This document shows positions 12,501 through 22,889 of a DNA stretch of 64,000 nucleotides, piece by piece (the first letter of the stretch is position 1; each line of letters begins with the position of its first letter). Origin of the DNA: Sclerodactyla briareus (lineage: Eukaryota; Echinodermata; Holothuroidea; Dendrochirotida; Sclerodactylidae). The notes beneath the pieces were generated by a model. That model searched no databases. It saw nothing but the letters and a program-made list of their open reading frames with translations, and was not told where the DNA came from. Where the stretch lies: NCBI GenBank assembly GCA_026419785.1, contig JAODTK010000555.1, positions 1,083,875-1,147,874 of the forward strand, in the 5' to 3' direction. Made by a program: the position numbers and the translations under genes.

Positions 12501-12982
12501 TAGGTAGTTGTGTGTTTTGACAATTTTGGGAGACTTTGTGACGATCGTGGACCCATTATGAGGCAATACTTTTCCCATCACTTTTTGTGTGTTTTTACGA
12601 CTTGATACATCGAGCCTAAGGTCTAGAATCCAGTGCCGGTGGGCCTCCTGATGACTTCACTATGACTTGACCTCTTGTCTGACCATTGGTTTGTTGCTAG
12701 TAGAGACTTTAGCACGTAGAATGACAGACCTTGACAGAGACTCCAGTAGAGGCCAACTCCTAGCTAAAAGAATGCCAGATCCAGCCACTAGTAAGTGGAT
12801 AACTGCAAACACGATTGGTAGAAGGTGTATATTGCTCATCAACTGCCATAACGGAGGGTTCTGGACATTTCATTTTGTTTTGCCTGTTGCAGGAATCCTA
12901 TGTCTGGGAGCTTTATCAAGAGAGGTGCTGGGACTTCTTCCCTGTGGGAGACTGCTTCAGGAAACAGTACGAGGAGGAGTAA
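552..12982 (+). CDS. RYR: Ryanodine receptor, C-terminal channel region (11 exons, partial gene)
   Basis: Ryanodine receptors are tetrameric calcium-release channels of the endoplasmic or sarcoplasmic reticulum. Eleven exons on the + strand read in order as the C-terminus of the family: [13 protein letters not shown], an S3-like FLYS segment, S4-S5 linker [16 protein letters not shown]5 with FNFFRKFY, pore GLRAGGGI, S6 [16 protein letters not shown], zinc site KCFICGIG...HTSKEH, and tail [16 protein letters not shown] followed by TAA. These motifs are diagnostic. The 5' part, over 4000 codons in known family members, lies left of the window. Introns are large and two hold long minisatellites. 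About nine apparent 1-base indels break the frame within exons while GT-AG borders hold, which I attribute to assembly error. Polyadenylation signals follow at 13.5-13.6 kb. Gene identity is very secure; individual borders are inferred by eye. Confidence 0.95.
1196..1370 (+). repeat. 64-bp tandem repeat, nearly 3 copies, ending at a splice acceptor
   Basis: Copies start at 1196, 1260 and 1324 (taatcagttagtgtaatgg...). The last copy runs into the polypyrimidine and acceptor region of the RYR exon at 1378. The first two copies keep a tgctag in place of the functional tgcttag. Confidence 0.9.
1378..1511 (+). CDS. RYR: RYR exon: divergent cytoplasmic linker
   Basis: A 134-base open exon between tgcttag and gtaagt, beginning [14 protein letters not shown] and ending SNKGFTAAL. 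It starts in phase 0 as the previous exon requires and ends with two bases that the next exon completes. The content does not resemble the KYGEFYGRD-type linker of vertebrate receptors, so it is placed by position, phase and splice sites rather than by similarity. The acceptor abuts the last copy of a 64-bp tandem repeat. Confidence 0.7.
2226..2286 (+). CDS. RYR: RYR exon: YYIWKW ... LTDQ segment before S3
   Basis: Exon between aacag and gtagga. One frame gives [10 protein letters not shown] and another gives DLTDQ, matching the family pattern YQxWKxGVxFTDN just before S3. At least one 1-base indel separates the two frames, within the run gtggagggcg. Confidence 0.75.
2695..2848 (+). CDS. RYR: RYR exon: S3 to S4-S5 linker
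   Basis: The exon follows a ccag acceptor near 2694 and ends before gtactg. It encodes AFLYSA, then [10 protein letters not shown], then [15 protein letters not shown], which corresponds to S3, S4 and the S4-S5 linker. The reading frame shifts about four times. Three of the sites (gcccacc, ggggctt, aaggcaag) look like homopolymer over- or under-calls. The S4-S5 motif itself is perfect. Confidence 0.88.
3644..3776 (+). CDS. RYR: RYR exon: S5 and luminal loop
   Basis: Exon between ttgcag and gtgagt. It encodes [16 protein letters not shown], then [19 protein letters not shown] and CQNMLT, matching S5 and the acidic loop before the pore helix. One or two missing bases near acgttctgatgcc split the frame. 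Confidence 0.92.
4374..4421 (+). CDS. RYR: RYR exon: pore helix and selectivity filter start
   Basis: A 48-base exon between cacag and gtgagt. One frame reads [14 protein letters not shown] and leaves a single g, equivalent to the pore helix and the GGGIGDE filter of the family. One indel lies near the start of the exon (tgcttgtc). Confidence 0.92.
4515..6180 (+). repeat. 75-bp minisatellite (about 22 units) in a RYR intron, rich in heat-shock elements
   Basis: About 22 units of a 75-bp sequence lie between the pore exon and the S6 exon; individual units vary by a few bases. Each unit starts TGCTTGAACATTCTAGAAGG or a close variant. Because 75 is divisible by 3, long spurious open frames (NILEGLCC repeats) arise on both strands. 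Sixteen units contain GAAnnTTCnnGAA exactly. A degenerate 23rd unit near 6194 keeps two of the three sites. Confidence 0.95.
6632..6738 (+). CDS. RYR: RYR exon: filter end and S6
   Basis: Exon between ctgtag and gtgagt. It encodes [10 protein letters not shown], then [18 protein letters not shown] and LAIVQ, which is the luminal end of the filter and most of S6. The first codon is shared with the 4421 donor and reads GCT (Ala) where the family has Gly. One base is missing after gatcc. Confidence 0.93.
7831..7893 (+). CDS. RYR: RYR exon: end of S6
   Basis: Exon between caccag and gtaatt encoding [14 protein letters not shown] and, after one extra g, EDME. It matches GLIIDAFGELRDQ, the cytoplasmic end of S6 where the gate lies. 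Confidence 0.93.
8472..8572 (+). CDS. RYR: RYR exon: zinc-binding C-terminal domain
   Basis: A 101-base exon with no indel, between ttccag and gtaagt. It encodes [20 protein letters not shown] followed by [14 protein letters not shown]. The C..C pair and the HTxxxH pair of the zinc site known from vertebrate RyR structures are all present. Confidence 0.95.
8700..9190 (+). mobile_element. LINE fragment (C-terminal end of non-LTR reverse transcriptase ORF)
   Basis: The + frame reads [20 protein letters not shown], then [29 protein letters not shown] and further on [11 protein letters not shown]. This matches the conserved QRRATRLV ... LEERRxRGDLIxxYKI ... VNEWNSLP tail of CR1/Jockey-like non-LTR retrotransposons. 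It is a 5'-truncated, frame-broken copy in a RYR intron, in the same orientation as the gene. Confidence 0.8.
9195..10480 (+). repeat. 118-bp minisatellite, 11 units, with higher-order structure, in a RYR intron
   Basis: Eleven units of about 118 bp (cagctgagtgggctgagatg...). Unit types alternate: gaactgagcatgatcactg against ggactgagcatgatcactt. A distinctive cattatcac / ctgaatggactgggc pair recurs 591 bp apart, at 9761 and 10352, so five units have been duplicated as a block. The array begins at the 3' end of the LINE fragment and ends at a SINE tail. Confidence 0.93.
10482..10550 (+). mobile_element. Truncated SINE 3' tail
   Basis: cagggttcctagacgagcg...ctctctgaacc...atatcaaatt matches the 3' end of the SINE bodies at 44330-44400 and 61720-61770 (cagggttcctagatgagct...cttcctgaacccgtagatatcaaat). 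It lies just upstream of the RYR exon at 10598. Confidence 0.65.
10598..10655 (+). CDS. RYR: RYR exon: [13 protein letters not shown]
   Basis: Exon between cctgtag and gtaatt encoding (M)[19 protein letters not shown]. It starts in the phase left by the previous exon and ends in phase 0. The last residues differ from the family's TGQ. A shifted reading of the same bases gives TGQ, so an indel or a different donor is possible. Confidence 0.88.
12893..12982 (+). CDS. RYR: RYR terminal exon with stop
   Basis: Follows ttgcag. It encodes [20 protein letters not shown] then CFRKQYEEE and TAA at 12980-12982, with no indel. This is the canonical receptor C-terminus. Confidence 0.96.
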   Translation, partial: ESYVWELYQERCWDFFPVGDCFRKQYEEE

Positions 12983-13535
12983 TCATCGACACACCGTGCC
13001 TAGACCACCCATCTGTATTCACGTTAAACCATGTTCTGTCTGTGTGTCGTCCTTTTGGAAACATTTCTATGGTCGTGGATTCCTTTTGTATCATTTTTGT
13101 CAACTCAACCAAGTTCGATCCGCTCTGCCTTATGAAAAATATTATTGATGCAATTTGTTTCTATAGGGAATGCAAATGTATCATATTGTTATTGTACGCC
13201 AAATTATTTATGATCTGGAGTTCGTGACGGGAGGTAGATGGAGACGCATGATTGTAGCATTTTCTAATCTGAACATCATTTCTCTTGCCTGAAAGGTGAA
13301 CTTGACAGGAAAATTGTTCCAACTCAATGTCTCAATTATCCTTGTGATGTTTGTTATGTGAGGTATTAGGTAAATATGATCCCAAATCCAGAGCCAACAT
13401 CTGGGTCATTGCGTTTAGTCCTATCTGATTGACTCTGGTCTATTCGAGATGCCTTAGGGTATTAGTTTGCACTTACATTGAGGGGGAGCTATCACTTGAC
13501 TGCAGTAAATTCAAACCCTGTTTGAGTTTTCCATG

Positions 13536-13596
13536 AATAAACTCTCATGTAGAAAAATTTCAAATGTTTAGAGAAGAGCACTATATGAGGAATAAA
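13536..13596 (+). terminator. Candidate RYR polyadenylation signals
   Basis: AATAAA occurs at 13536-13541 and 13591-13596, about 560-610 bases after the RYR stop codon, in otherwise non-coding AT-rich sequence. Assignment as the 3' end is inferred from position only. Confidence 0.45.
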
Positions 13597-13599
13597 CTT

Positions 13600-15700
13600 T
13601 TGTGCGACTGAAACTTTTGCTTGCGATGATATGTAACTTTTTTTTTAATTTGGTGCTGTGTATTAGATTGTCATGTCTCATTCACACACACTTCAAAAGT
13701 GCATTATTTAGTATTTGTGCTAATTCCCAATTTAATATCTATTTCATTTCTTCAAACCCACTCTACTTGGTCACAGTTATGTTGCAGCATTGGCCCTATC
13801 ATCGAAAGAAGAATACATCAATATTTATACCTTCCTACAGACATTATTTATACAGCCTGTCCCATTTTATGGAATATTTGAAAATATATTTTGCTGTTTA
13901 TATTTATTCAACTCGAGTAGTGTTTTTTTTTAGCTATGCTGCATTGTTTTGCATTGTTTTGTATACTGAAAAAATATTATAATCCTTGGTAAATTAGAAA
14001 TTCTCGAGAGCAGTGCCCCTCAGAAACCTTGACTTGATACATAATATAACGTGATGATAATTAATTGAAGGAATCAGGTCTTCTTGTATTTCCTATACAC
14101 CTTGCAACGAGTATTGTGCTCAAGTTATTTGAGCTGCAACAAAAAGCTAGGTACGCATTGCCACTAATACACGTCTAGCCCTAGTAACTTGTGCTGATTT
14201 GAAAACACTGATGTCTTCGAAGTAGAACTCTAGTCAACTGACAGTATACAGAAGTATTCAGTGCTATGGTATAGGTGATTTAGAGGACATGGATTCAAGA
14301 TATTCTATTGAATCTACTGTAGAAGTGTTTCAAAGTGTATAGGGTATCAAAGTTAATTGAAATGAAATGTATTACGCAATATGAGTGATCATTAAGTGCA
14401 ATTTGGAAAGTATTGAGATCGCATCCCACAGTATTCATATTAGTATTACGTCGGCCTCTTTCTCCCAAATTGTATTGACTGCAGAAGTGCGCTAATTTTT
14501 AGTAATCCCAAGTACTGCTGTACAAAATAACCCCAAGTGTCCTCGTTAGGAAAGGTTATTAAAGTCATGCGAAAATGGGTAATGTAGTGTTTTGATTTGG
14601 TAAATTCAATCTACAATTTTAAATATGAATTCTCAGTAAACCTCATAGTCACTCTCATGGTGGATTTGAAAATGATATGATAACATGCCTGCATTTGTTT
14701 TTCATCCTTACGATTCTCCTTCAAAACACTTAGATAGCCAACTCTTGCTTACTCTTCTTAATATCCCTAGCCATCGTAAAATGCAGTTATTCACCAACTG
14801 CCTGAATATCCACAAGCCCGACATCGGCCACAGAGAAAGGAAAATCTGGAACCCAGCTGAGTAGAATATCGCTTGAGTTTGCACCCAATGTGGGATCTTC
14901 CAACTGAGAGAAAAGAATGTGACAATGGCCAAAAACCAATGCTTGTGAATTAATCTGTCTCAAATTGACAGTTATCATTGAAAATCAGCAGAGAGGCGAA
15001 ACAATATTTGTTTTTAAACAAACAAGCCTGTCAATTACAAGTGAATTGATATCAGAAAAATTTTCAATTTTGTGATATCATAACTTCCCTCTTTTTTTCA
15101 GTTAGAGTTTCCTTCCCATCCTTAAAGCTTCAAAGACTCATTACTCGTCTCAACACTTTGCAAATAATGGACGGTGCCTTGCTTTGAGACTCACACAGAC
15201 GACAGAAAGCATTTTTCATCACCCCCCTGACTCTCAAATCTGAAGTTTCAAACTTATCTTGATTTGAGAATGTGCAAAGTTTGACAACACCTGCAGTATA
15301 TGGACCATTTTCTCTTTGGATGAAACCGCCCCAAAAAACTGTCACACAGGTTATTGACAGTTTACTTGACATAGCTAGCATAGCGACGATATACTGTATC
15401 ACTATCGAATTGCAATAGGGCGTTTTTTTTGTTGTGACATACAAAATAGATGCTGTGTTCGCGTGTTGGCCAGTTGATTCCAGACAACTATGCGCCTTAT
15501 TCCTTTAAAATGTGGTTCATAAGAAAAACATTATTTTCTGTTCACATTTGCATTTGTGTATCACACTCTGCATACCAAAGAATGTGACCTCACTGGACTG
15601 GCGGAATCTCCTCCATCTCGCTCAAAACTTGCCTCTAGATAAAAGATGTTTGGTGTTAATGTGGAGTTTGCGCAAGTTAATAGCATTTATGTACTACTCA
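13600..15700. other. Intergenic, no gene seen
   Basis: AT-rich sequence after the RYR 3' end. The open frames are short, lack conserved motifs and overlap on both strands. I see no repeat family or RNA gene here. Confidence 0.6.
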
Positions 15701-15708
15701 AGTACTAA

Positions 15709-15876
15709 TATCCTCTCAATTGTGATGATGAACTATACAGGGGAGAATATGAATGTAATGGTAAGGATTGCACAGAATTTGATCCTTGCTCTGTTGCATG
15801 CGAAATCTGTGTGGTTCCCTTTACTGCAGGTTGTTCATCTCCCATTGAAGAAAGTAACTGTTCTGATCAGATGTAA
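15709..15876 (+). CDS. Small cysteine-rich open frame, possibly a terminal exon
   Basis: A 55-codon frame ending in TAA encodes eight Cys (positions 5, 16, 21, 27, 31, 34, 42, 51), including GEYECNGKDCTEFDPCSVAC. There is no Met at its start. A tatacag at about 15738 could be a splice acceptor, and AATAAA signals follow at 16059 and 16074. The pattern suggests a fragment of a secreted or extracellular cysteine-rich domain, but I recognise no family. A longer frame without obvious character overlaps it, so the coding claim is weak. Confidence 0.28.
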   Translation, partial: YPLNCDDELYRGEYECNGKDCTEFDPCSVACEICVVPFTAGCSSPIEESNCSDQM

Positions 15877-16058
15877 AAAAATTTTCCCCAATAACAGACA
15901 AGGGAATGAATACTGTATGTACTGTGGGTCTTCATCCTATACCGGTGCCCCCCACCTTTCCCTCATTCCCCTTGATATGTTGTTATGTGGGTTGGGTTGA
16001 CCTGTTCTTGTACTCCTCTGCTAGCCTTGGGTTAGGCCGACATCCCCAATTATTGGAG

Positions 16059-16079
16059 AATAAAGTTTGCGAGAATAAA
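16059..16079 (+). terminator. Candidate polyadenylation signals with A-tract
   Basis: AATAAA at 16059-16064 and again at 16074-16079, followed by a run of A. This could be the end of a transcript containing the cysteine-rich frame, or a retroposed tail. Confidence 0.35.
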
Positions 16080-18280
16080 AAAAACCCAACTTGCACCTAG
16101 TGTTTCATTCAAATGTATTCTGTTGTTAAGAACGTGATCAAGAACGTGTTAGAAACGTTCTTGTGAAGAACCTTCAACCGATTCCATTGCAGCATTGCTA
16201 ACTGTACTACCATGGATAGCTACAGGATCGAACAACTGATTTTTCCTACTTCGATTTGCAGGATCTTACAAGAAAACACGCCCAAAGAGTCTGCGAATTA
16301 TTTCATGCCAGTATGGACGAACGCCACTTGCAGACAATGTTGTAACATTACACCATGGAAAGCTCTTGGAATTTTGAAGACAAAAAATACAATGGAATGC
16401 AACGGTTATCGGGCAGCAATCGGATTGGCCCCCCCCCCCCCCCCCTGTTCCTTGATTTATCAGCTGCTCATTTGTTGTTACATGAATAAAAATATGAACA
16501 CTATAATGTGAAGCTAGAACCTGTGGCGCTTCTTTTCCCGTTGAGTGCATTGAAATTGACGGTCACCATCATTATGTAGTGGATCCACCAAATACAAGAG
16601 GTAACATTATAATAACCCTCCAGATGAGCTTCATTCTTATTGCCAGTCCCTTGATGAGGAAGCGAAAAGAGTTCAGGGCGCTTGCGCGCCTTCTTCTCTC
16701 TGATGGGGAAGTCATGGGCTTTACAACCCTAACAACGTGATTCCACATTTATTCTCACAGCTACATGTAGCAAAGATATAGTTATGTGGTTTACAGATAT
16801 TTTATTTCAATATTGCACCTTCATATTGCGCCTCATCATAACAAAACTGTGCAACCGTGATTGACATATATCCGTGATAATTGTTGTTCATTATAAATGT
16901 CGGAGATTACGATAACATCTAGTCTCTTTTAGAAATGCTGTAGTCATGGGAGTATGCCTGGGTGGCTGATGAGACCCGTCCGGCCGGGGAGCCTATTGAT
17001 TCCACAGGTAGAAAAGAAGTGAGTAGGGCGCTGTGTTGTGGATGCTAAGCGCTCTAGCCTTGGGTGGTGCACGTTACTGCTCAGCTCAAAACGCGCGCCT
17101 CATGCTGTTTGGGTCTCTTTCGTCCTGTCCAAAATAAGTAACGGATAAACCTATCACGAATCCAGGTAAGGAAAATGATAAGAGTTAGAGAGAGAGTGAA
17201 TTATGAGAAGTGAGGGGAGAGAGAGTAGAAAGGAGAGATTGTTGAGTGCGTGGGTGAAGCGAAACGAGAGGATGACAGAGCATTCCCACAGCAAGAAGAA
17301 TGAGGGACAGAGTGCGCTAGGAATGCATTTATCGTACCACCCAGCAGCAACACAAACAGTTCCATCTGGCCAGTCAGTCGGATATTATCACTTCTGTGCT
17401 GGTCTTGGTGGAATCTGGGGGTCGCACACCAATACGGGACTACTTCGTAGTTGAAAATAGGTAGAGGATGTCTCGTTTTCTCAAGGCAAATCACTCAATA
17501 GTTGATGATCCTTTTGGAAAGATAAGATCCGCCTTACGCAACTCTCCTGAGTATTTGATCATCATTCGGGGCATAAGGGCAGAAACGTTCTGATATACAT
17601 ACTGACATGAACGAGAGTGTGTAGTACAAAAACCAATTTTTGCAAACTTTTTTGCAACCCCTAATTGCCGAGACTAGCATTTGCTGCACAAACACGGCGA
17701 TTAGAGGATTCACAAGCCACAGTTCTGGGATGGAAGCGCTGCAGCCTAGCCTAGTACACACCAACTTTCTTTGGATTCTAACAATTTCTTTTTGCATATT
17801 CTAACCTCGAATCACCTCCCGTGACCCCCATGCACCTTTGTCAGAGCTAAATGTTAATCCACATCCACAGTGCTTCGTTGGAACTATCGAAGTGTGATAT
17901 TCGATTACTCATTTGTCCTCAAATTACCTAAAAAAGAACCCCCACGTTTACCACTCTACATCAACCGACTTTCGTTACAATCCGACAACCTCTCAATTAC
18001 CACAAGCATACAAATTAGCGAGTCGCAGTTATGTGGCAACGATCACTTTCTATCGTCTGATGCGCACGGCTACTGAAAGTTTTTTTTTTTTTTTTTTTTT
18101 CTTTTCATTGGCTGTGGTGTTGTAATTCTCTATTTGAATCTTTTGTTGTGCTTGGGGATTAGGGACTAGTGTTATATTCTCATTGTGTGATTTTAATGCC
18201 TCCACTACAGTCAGTATGGATGTGCTATACGTCATGTCTTGACCCGCATGGACCTGGATGCCGTGATGATAGCAGTCTTG
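16080..18280. other. Intergenic, no gene recognised
   Basis: Contains poly-C at about 16430-16445, a GA-rich stretch at 17180-17240 and poly-T at 18080-18100. Open frames are short and carry no motif I recognise. Confidence 0.55.
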
Positions 18281-18289
18281 TGCTACTTG

Positions 18290-18430
18290 ACTTGAAGTAG
18301 TGGCCTTACTATTGCTGGTTCTTGGTCCGAAGATTTGACGCGATGGGCTGGACTTGGTATTCCAATGATGGTGTTACTGTCGAAGAGATCGACCATATAC
18401 TCATAGACTGCATGGAGATAGAGGATGCTC
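18290..18430 (+). mobile_element. LINE endonuclease remnant (RTE-like)
   Basis: The + frame reads FRRFDAMGWTWYSNDGVTVE then EIDHILID. This fits the TWxSPDGxTRxQIDxILV motif of the apurinic-type endonuclease of RTE-like non-LTR elements, a domain also found in CFDP2-type genes. Only the end of the domain is recognisable. Confidence 0.72.
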
Positions 18431-18800
18431 ATGCAGGGCTGGAATTAAGTTGGGGAGGGCGCGGCCATTTGGCCTTGTCTATTTAGGAATTTTGGAGGGC
18501 ACCAGGCCATTGGGTAGGGCACCAAGGCCAAACATTTTCCGTATGGCAGGGCACCAATGCAAATACAAAATGTATTGATTACAGTAAAAAAAAGCCTCAG
18601 GACAGGGTATGCAAGCCCATATCAAGGTCAAAATAATTTGGTCCACCCAAGGATTTTCTGAGGGGTGGGGGGGGGGGGGGGGGGGAGGGGGTCCTCCATC
18701 AGAACGCACTTGCATAAACCCATCTTCCCCGCCTACCAAAACACTTGCAGACCACCACACTGACAGGAGCCCATTACGGCTTCCTCCCACCATTCCCTAC
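18430..18800 (+). repeat. Interspersed repeat beginning catgcagggctggaattaa
   Basis: The sequence at 18430 recurs inverted at about 20429-20450 (ttaattccaagccctgctcatg). Both copies are followed, reading inward, by GC-rich gggcaccaaggcc / cggccttggccgtc-type modules. The copies lie about 2 kb apart, facing each other and flanking the LINE reverse transcriptase remnant. A G-tract lies at 18664-18685. Confidence 0.55.
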
Positions 18801-18989
18801 ACCTTTCCCTTGCTGGTGGCTACTCCCATTTCTTGATCTACGGGGTGAGTCATTGTTACTCACCCCGACAAGCGATTGCTACGAATGGGAATAATATTTA
18901 AAAATGAATTAAATGTCATCCCTGCATGGAAAGCACAATTTCATGAACACATGTCATAATGGCCTACGCAGTAGAAACATGCATGCATG

Positions 18990-19690
18990 AGTGGCTGACT
19001 GCTCATTAGGACTTATTCAAAAAAGCGTTTGACAGTGGGCCCCATCACCGTCTCTTACGCAAGCTTCAAAGTGCAGGTATCAGAATCACCGCTTCAAAGT
19101 GGATTCAGTCATTTCTCACCAAACGTCAACAGGAAGTTTTCCTACAGGGAGAGACATCGTCTCATCTGAACTGGATTACATCCGGAGTCCCTCAATTGAA
19201 ACTGTTTTGGGTCCCCCTCCTGTTCTTGGTATATATACATACATGACCATCCCAGAAATATCCTCTCGGACATTATAGGCTGCTTGCGGATGATGTGTTC
19301 TCTATCGTGAGATCAAGTCCCATAGTGATTGTCTTCAACTCCAAGGGACATTACACACTCAATCAATAGGAAAGGGACTGGCAAATGTCGCTAATGCATC
19401 TAAATGCTTCTGCGCGTATGATGGTGACCCATTAGGAAAATCCAATACTATGCAGTTATCATCTTGGTGAACACATTTTAGAAGAGGTTATTCATTACCA
19501 TACTGAACTAATGTAATGACCTTAATGACCCCATTGCCACAAATAGGGATTGCTACCGTTATTATCTGTACCCGAGGGACCATACCGGAATGGACAGCTA
19601 TAACCCTGTGAGATTCAGGAGGCAGGCCGCTGAATGTTAAATCCTTCAGTCTGCTCCAGTGACATAGACATTGAGTTTTATCGTAGTGCT
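18990..19690 (+). mobile_element. LINE reverse transcriptase remnant
   Basis: Frames on the + strand give KAFDSGPHHRLLRKLQSAGI, then WIQSFLTKRQQEVFLQGE, ITSGVPQ and LADDVFSI. These are RT blocks with the FADD-type catalytic motif as LADD. A tail PRxxxPEW pattern follows near 19575-19600. The distance from RT core to tail is shorter than usual, so an internal deletion is likely. The order endonuclease (18.3 kb) then RT (19.0 kb), both on +, would fit one old LINE interrupted by the repeat at 18.4-18.8 kb. Confidence 0.78.
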
Positions 19691-20309
19691 CACTTTAAAC
19701 TGTGACTTGCTGCTACCCTGCCTGAAGTCTGACACAAACCTCGCAGGTGTTTCGTTTGTACTATATGGTGAGTGTATCGTAATTAAGTCGGTCAGTATCG
19801 TGAGTCCGTCATCGCCATACAATGCATTATGAACACAGAAAAGTCACGTGACAGGTAGGTGCGGCGACAGATGGTCGTGCCAGTATACCATACAGATACA
19901 TCCAAGCAGCCCCCTCCCCGTTTTGCCACAGTAGGCCTACTTAGTATCTCCACCGAAATTGTGCCCAAATAATTTTCAGAGGTGGAATAGCCTCCCCATA
20001 CTCCGCTCACATTGTTTTGATATATTTAGGCAGAAAACAAGTGGTATTTTCGTGATTCATGATCCTGAATCCGAGATACACCTGTTTGAAAAAAAAGTGC
20101 TATCCTAACACACTGTTGCATAGGCCAAATTCGAGGCCTATACCGGCAAATTTCGGCCGTTTCGGCAGAAATTTGTGATCGTAATTTCAGGTGTTTAATT
20201 TTTAGGATGGATTTAGGTCATTACCAACAGGAATCGTGACCAGGTTTTCTCTTGAAAAGTCTCAAGTTGATAGACCAAACTTCAGAGGGCATGACGCCAA
20301 AGGAATTTG

Positions 20310-20450
20310 GGCAGGACGGTCATCGTTAGCCTTGTCCTGTCTTGTGTGTCCGAGGCTATAGGCACTTTTTTAAGGGCACTGCGGCCATCATGAAAAACAC
20401 GACGGCCAAGGCCGCCGGTGCCGTCGGTTAATTCCAAGCCCTGCTCATGA
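20310..20450 (-). repeat. Inverted copy of the 18430 repeat
   Basis: The reverse complement reads catgagcagggcttggaatt followed by ccgacggcaccggcggcctt..., matching the start of the 18430 copy in opposite orientation. Confidence 0.55.
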
Positions 20451-20841
20451 ACTGTAGGGTCTTCGGGAGTGACCAGGTTCCTCACAACTGATTACAGGTT
20501 GTTGGCCGTTACGCTCAGGCTTGCTTTCGAAATCCCAAGGAAACTGGCTACGTTAGCTTTCAAAATTCGACTGTCTCCAACTGAAGGATCTGAAGTAGGC
20601 AGCAGTATGCTGACAAGCTAAGCAGTCGTTGGAAGGGTTGCAGGTGAATGTGGACCCATGCGCAAAATCGTGAAGAGGGGAAGCCCATAGAATCTGCCCT
20701 TGCGTTGTCGACACTCATAATTCAGCCGTGCCGTATAGTTATGATAGTTGTAGGATTATTCGGAACAAACCATGGGCACCTAAGCACCACTGAATACGCT
20801 AGTCCCAAGTCCACCCAGCAAAACAAGCCGATCGCCCCGGT

Positions 20842-22088
20842 GTCTCGCCTGTTTGCGCGACGATCAGTGGTTTCTTCTATCAGTCACCATGCAAACAATT
20901 TCAAGGCATTTCATGTGTGGCTTTCATATTCTGGTATTAGCATCTGACTGAAACAGCTTACTAATCGGTGACCAATTTCAAATTCATAAGGACTGATTAT
21001 TGCCATGTCTACAAAGGAGCATAGGTTTTATGAAAATGTGACTAAAATGGCCCTAAATTATGCAAATTAGACACAATAGTTGACTTCCAATAACCCATCT
21101 TCTAATTTGAAATAACTCAGGAGTAATAGTGAACCGCACTTAGAACCGCACTTAATATGTTACATGGTATCCAACAAACTTCATCGAATAACCCCCAGTG
21201 ACTCAAATCTGTGTTAAAAGTATTTATTTTGGATTAAAGGTAAACCCTACCAATGAAGCTTCAAGACAAAAATGAACAACCTTTGGAATATGGAATAAAC
21301 TATGCAAATTAGACACAATGAATGACCTCCAGGTCACCTAAGTCTCTGTTGAAATGTTGGGGGCTAAACCACCATACCCACCAGGTTCATGAAATCTGGC
21401 GAACTTTGGAATTAGCCTACTTACGAAAATAAGTCAGGTTGAATGACTCCATGACCCTGACTCCATTCGAAGTTTTCGGACAAAGTGACTATACCCACCA
21501 GTTCATGCAGTCCAATGACATTCAATTCAAGATTTTGTGACAATTATGCAAATTAGACACATCTTTTTTAAAAAGTTTCGGGACTGAAGATAATCATAAT
21601 CACCAAGTTTCCGTAAAATCCGACAAACTCAAAAATTTCTCATAATTCTGCAATACTAGATTCAGAACATATTCACCAAGTATTTTCGTAAATCCGACAT
21701 CACTCAAAAAATTCTCATAATTCATTCGAATTACTAAATTAGACGACTAATTCGCATATTTCCACTGCAAATCCGATCATTCATCTATCTTAATCCTGTA
21801 TCTATGTGCCAACCATACCCCAACGATTCGTCACGTAATCCTCGCTAACAAGCCTAAGCATAAATTATTAATTGCTAATTACCATACCTGATTAGTGACC
21901 TGTGTGCCAAAGATCTAACCCAATTATGTTCACCCAACCCCGTACCACAATAGCCCAATTTTTCCATCAAAAATCGCTCTTCACCGTTTTGGGAGCAAAT
22001 CCCTGCTACCGCGAAAGTGGGACACAACACACCCATACATACACAAACACACCACTAAGTCTCTTCCTGTACTTTGTTTCAGGCGAAC
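20842..22088 (+). mobile_element. Interspersed repeat with short terminal inverted repeats, copy A
   Basis: Starts tgtctcgcctg...gcgcga and ends ...ttcaggcgaac, close to the family end aggcgagac, which is the reverse complement of gtctcgcct. The interior carries repeated modules with ATGCAAATTAGACAC and caccaagttt...aaatccgac, then a CA-rich stretch and caccactaagtctcttcctg before the end. No protein is encoded, so it looks non-autonomous. Confidence 0.6.
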
Positions 22089-22889
22089 AAAGTTGTTACG
22101 GGCGCCCGACATTTCGCTGCAAACAGGACTTTTTCAGTTACGGACAGTCCTGAACACTATAAACTCCCTACTTGTCATCGTCCACTGTAATATATCCAAT
22201 ATGCCACAGTATACGACACATAATCATCTGCTACAATACACCCATGAATATTTCCTGACCGCAACAATAGTGAAAACACTGGAAACAATAACAGTTCTAG
22301 GTTTTCATCAGCTAATAGGATATAACATTTCTTTCAACTTGTTTCATTCATCAACTTTTAATCATCCCTCAAAAGAGTGTCTCTACCAGGTCTGGGGCGC
22401 TTATGTAAACAAATCCCCCCGTGACCTGAGAATTCATAATCAATGCCCAGTGAAGTGTTGACAGGCCTGAGGTTCCCTGTAGGCCTCAGATAGCTGTAGA
22501 AGGAATACACATTTGGTTGGTGGATACTATTAGTCAAGGAAATTTATGGAGTTGGGTAGGGCTAATTCACTATCATTGGTTCATACTTCTCATTGCCTCA
22601 CGATTATGATTCTGAAATTGCCTGTATTTTATGGTCGTAAAATATTCCCTCACGAAAAAACAACGCAAAACAACAGCCTTATCGCACACTAGGCCACTAT
22701 AATTTATTGCCAGAAAATGTTCTATTTGGTCAATTTGTTGACCTTGAAGGACCTTTGCTGACATGACGGGGTTTTTTTTTTATGGAAAATGCTTGTCTCC
22801 ATGTGATGCCCCAAGCCCTAAAAGTATTATGTTATCAGATACACGCACCCCATGCTAAATCCCCAAGAAGGTATGAAACCATTATTTTT

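Noticed and set aside
12667-13227. A 186-codon + strand open frame across the RYR end
   Set aside because: It is in a different frame from the perfectly conserved RYR terminal exon and has no family similarity.
16920-17120. Possible tRNA-like SINE (gatgctaagcgctctagcc)
   Set aside because: An A-box-like piece is present but no convincing B box, and no second copy was found in the window.
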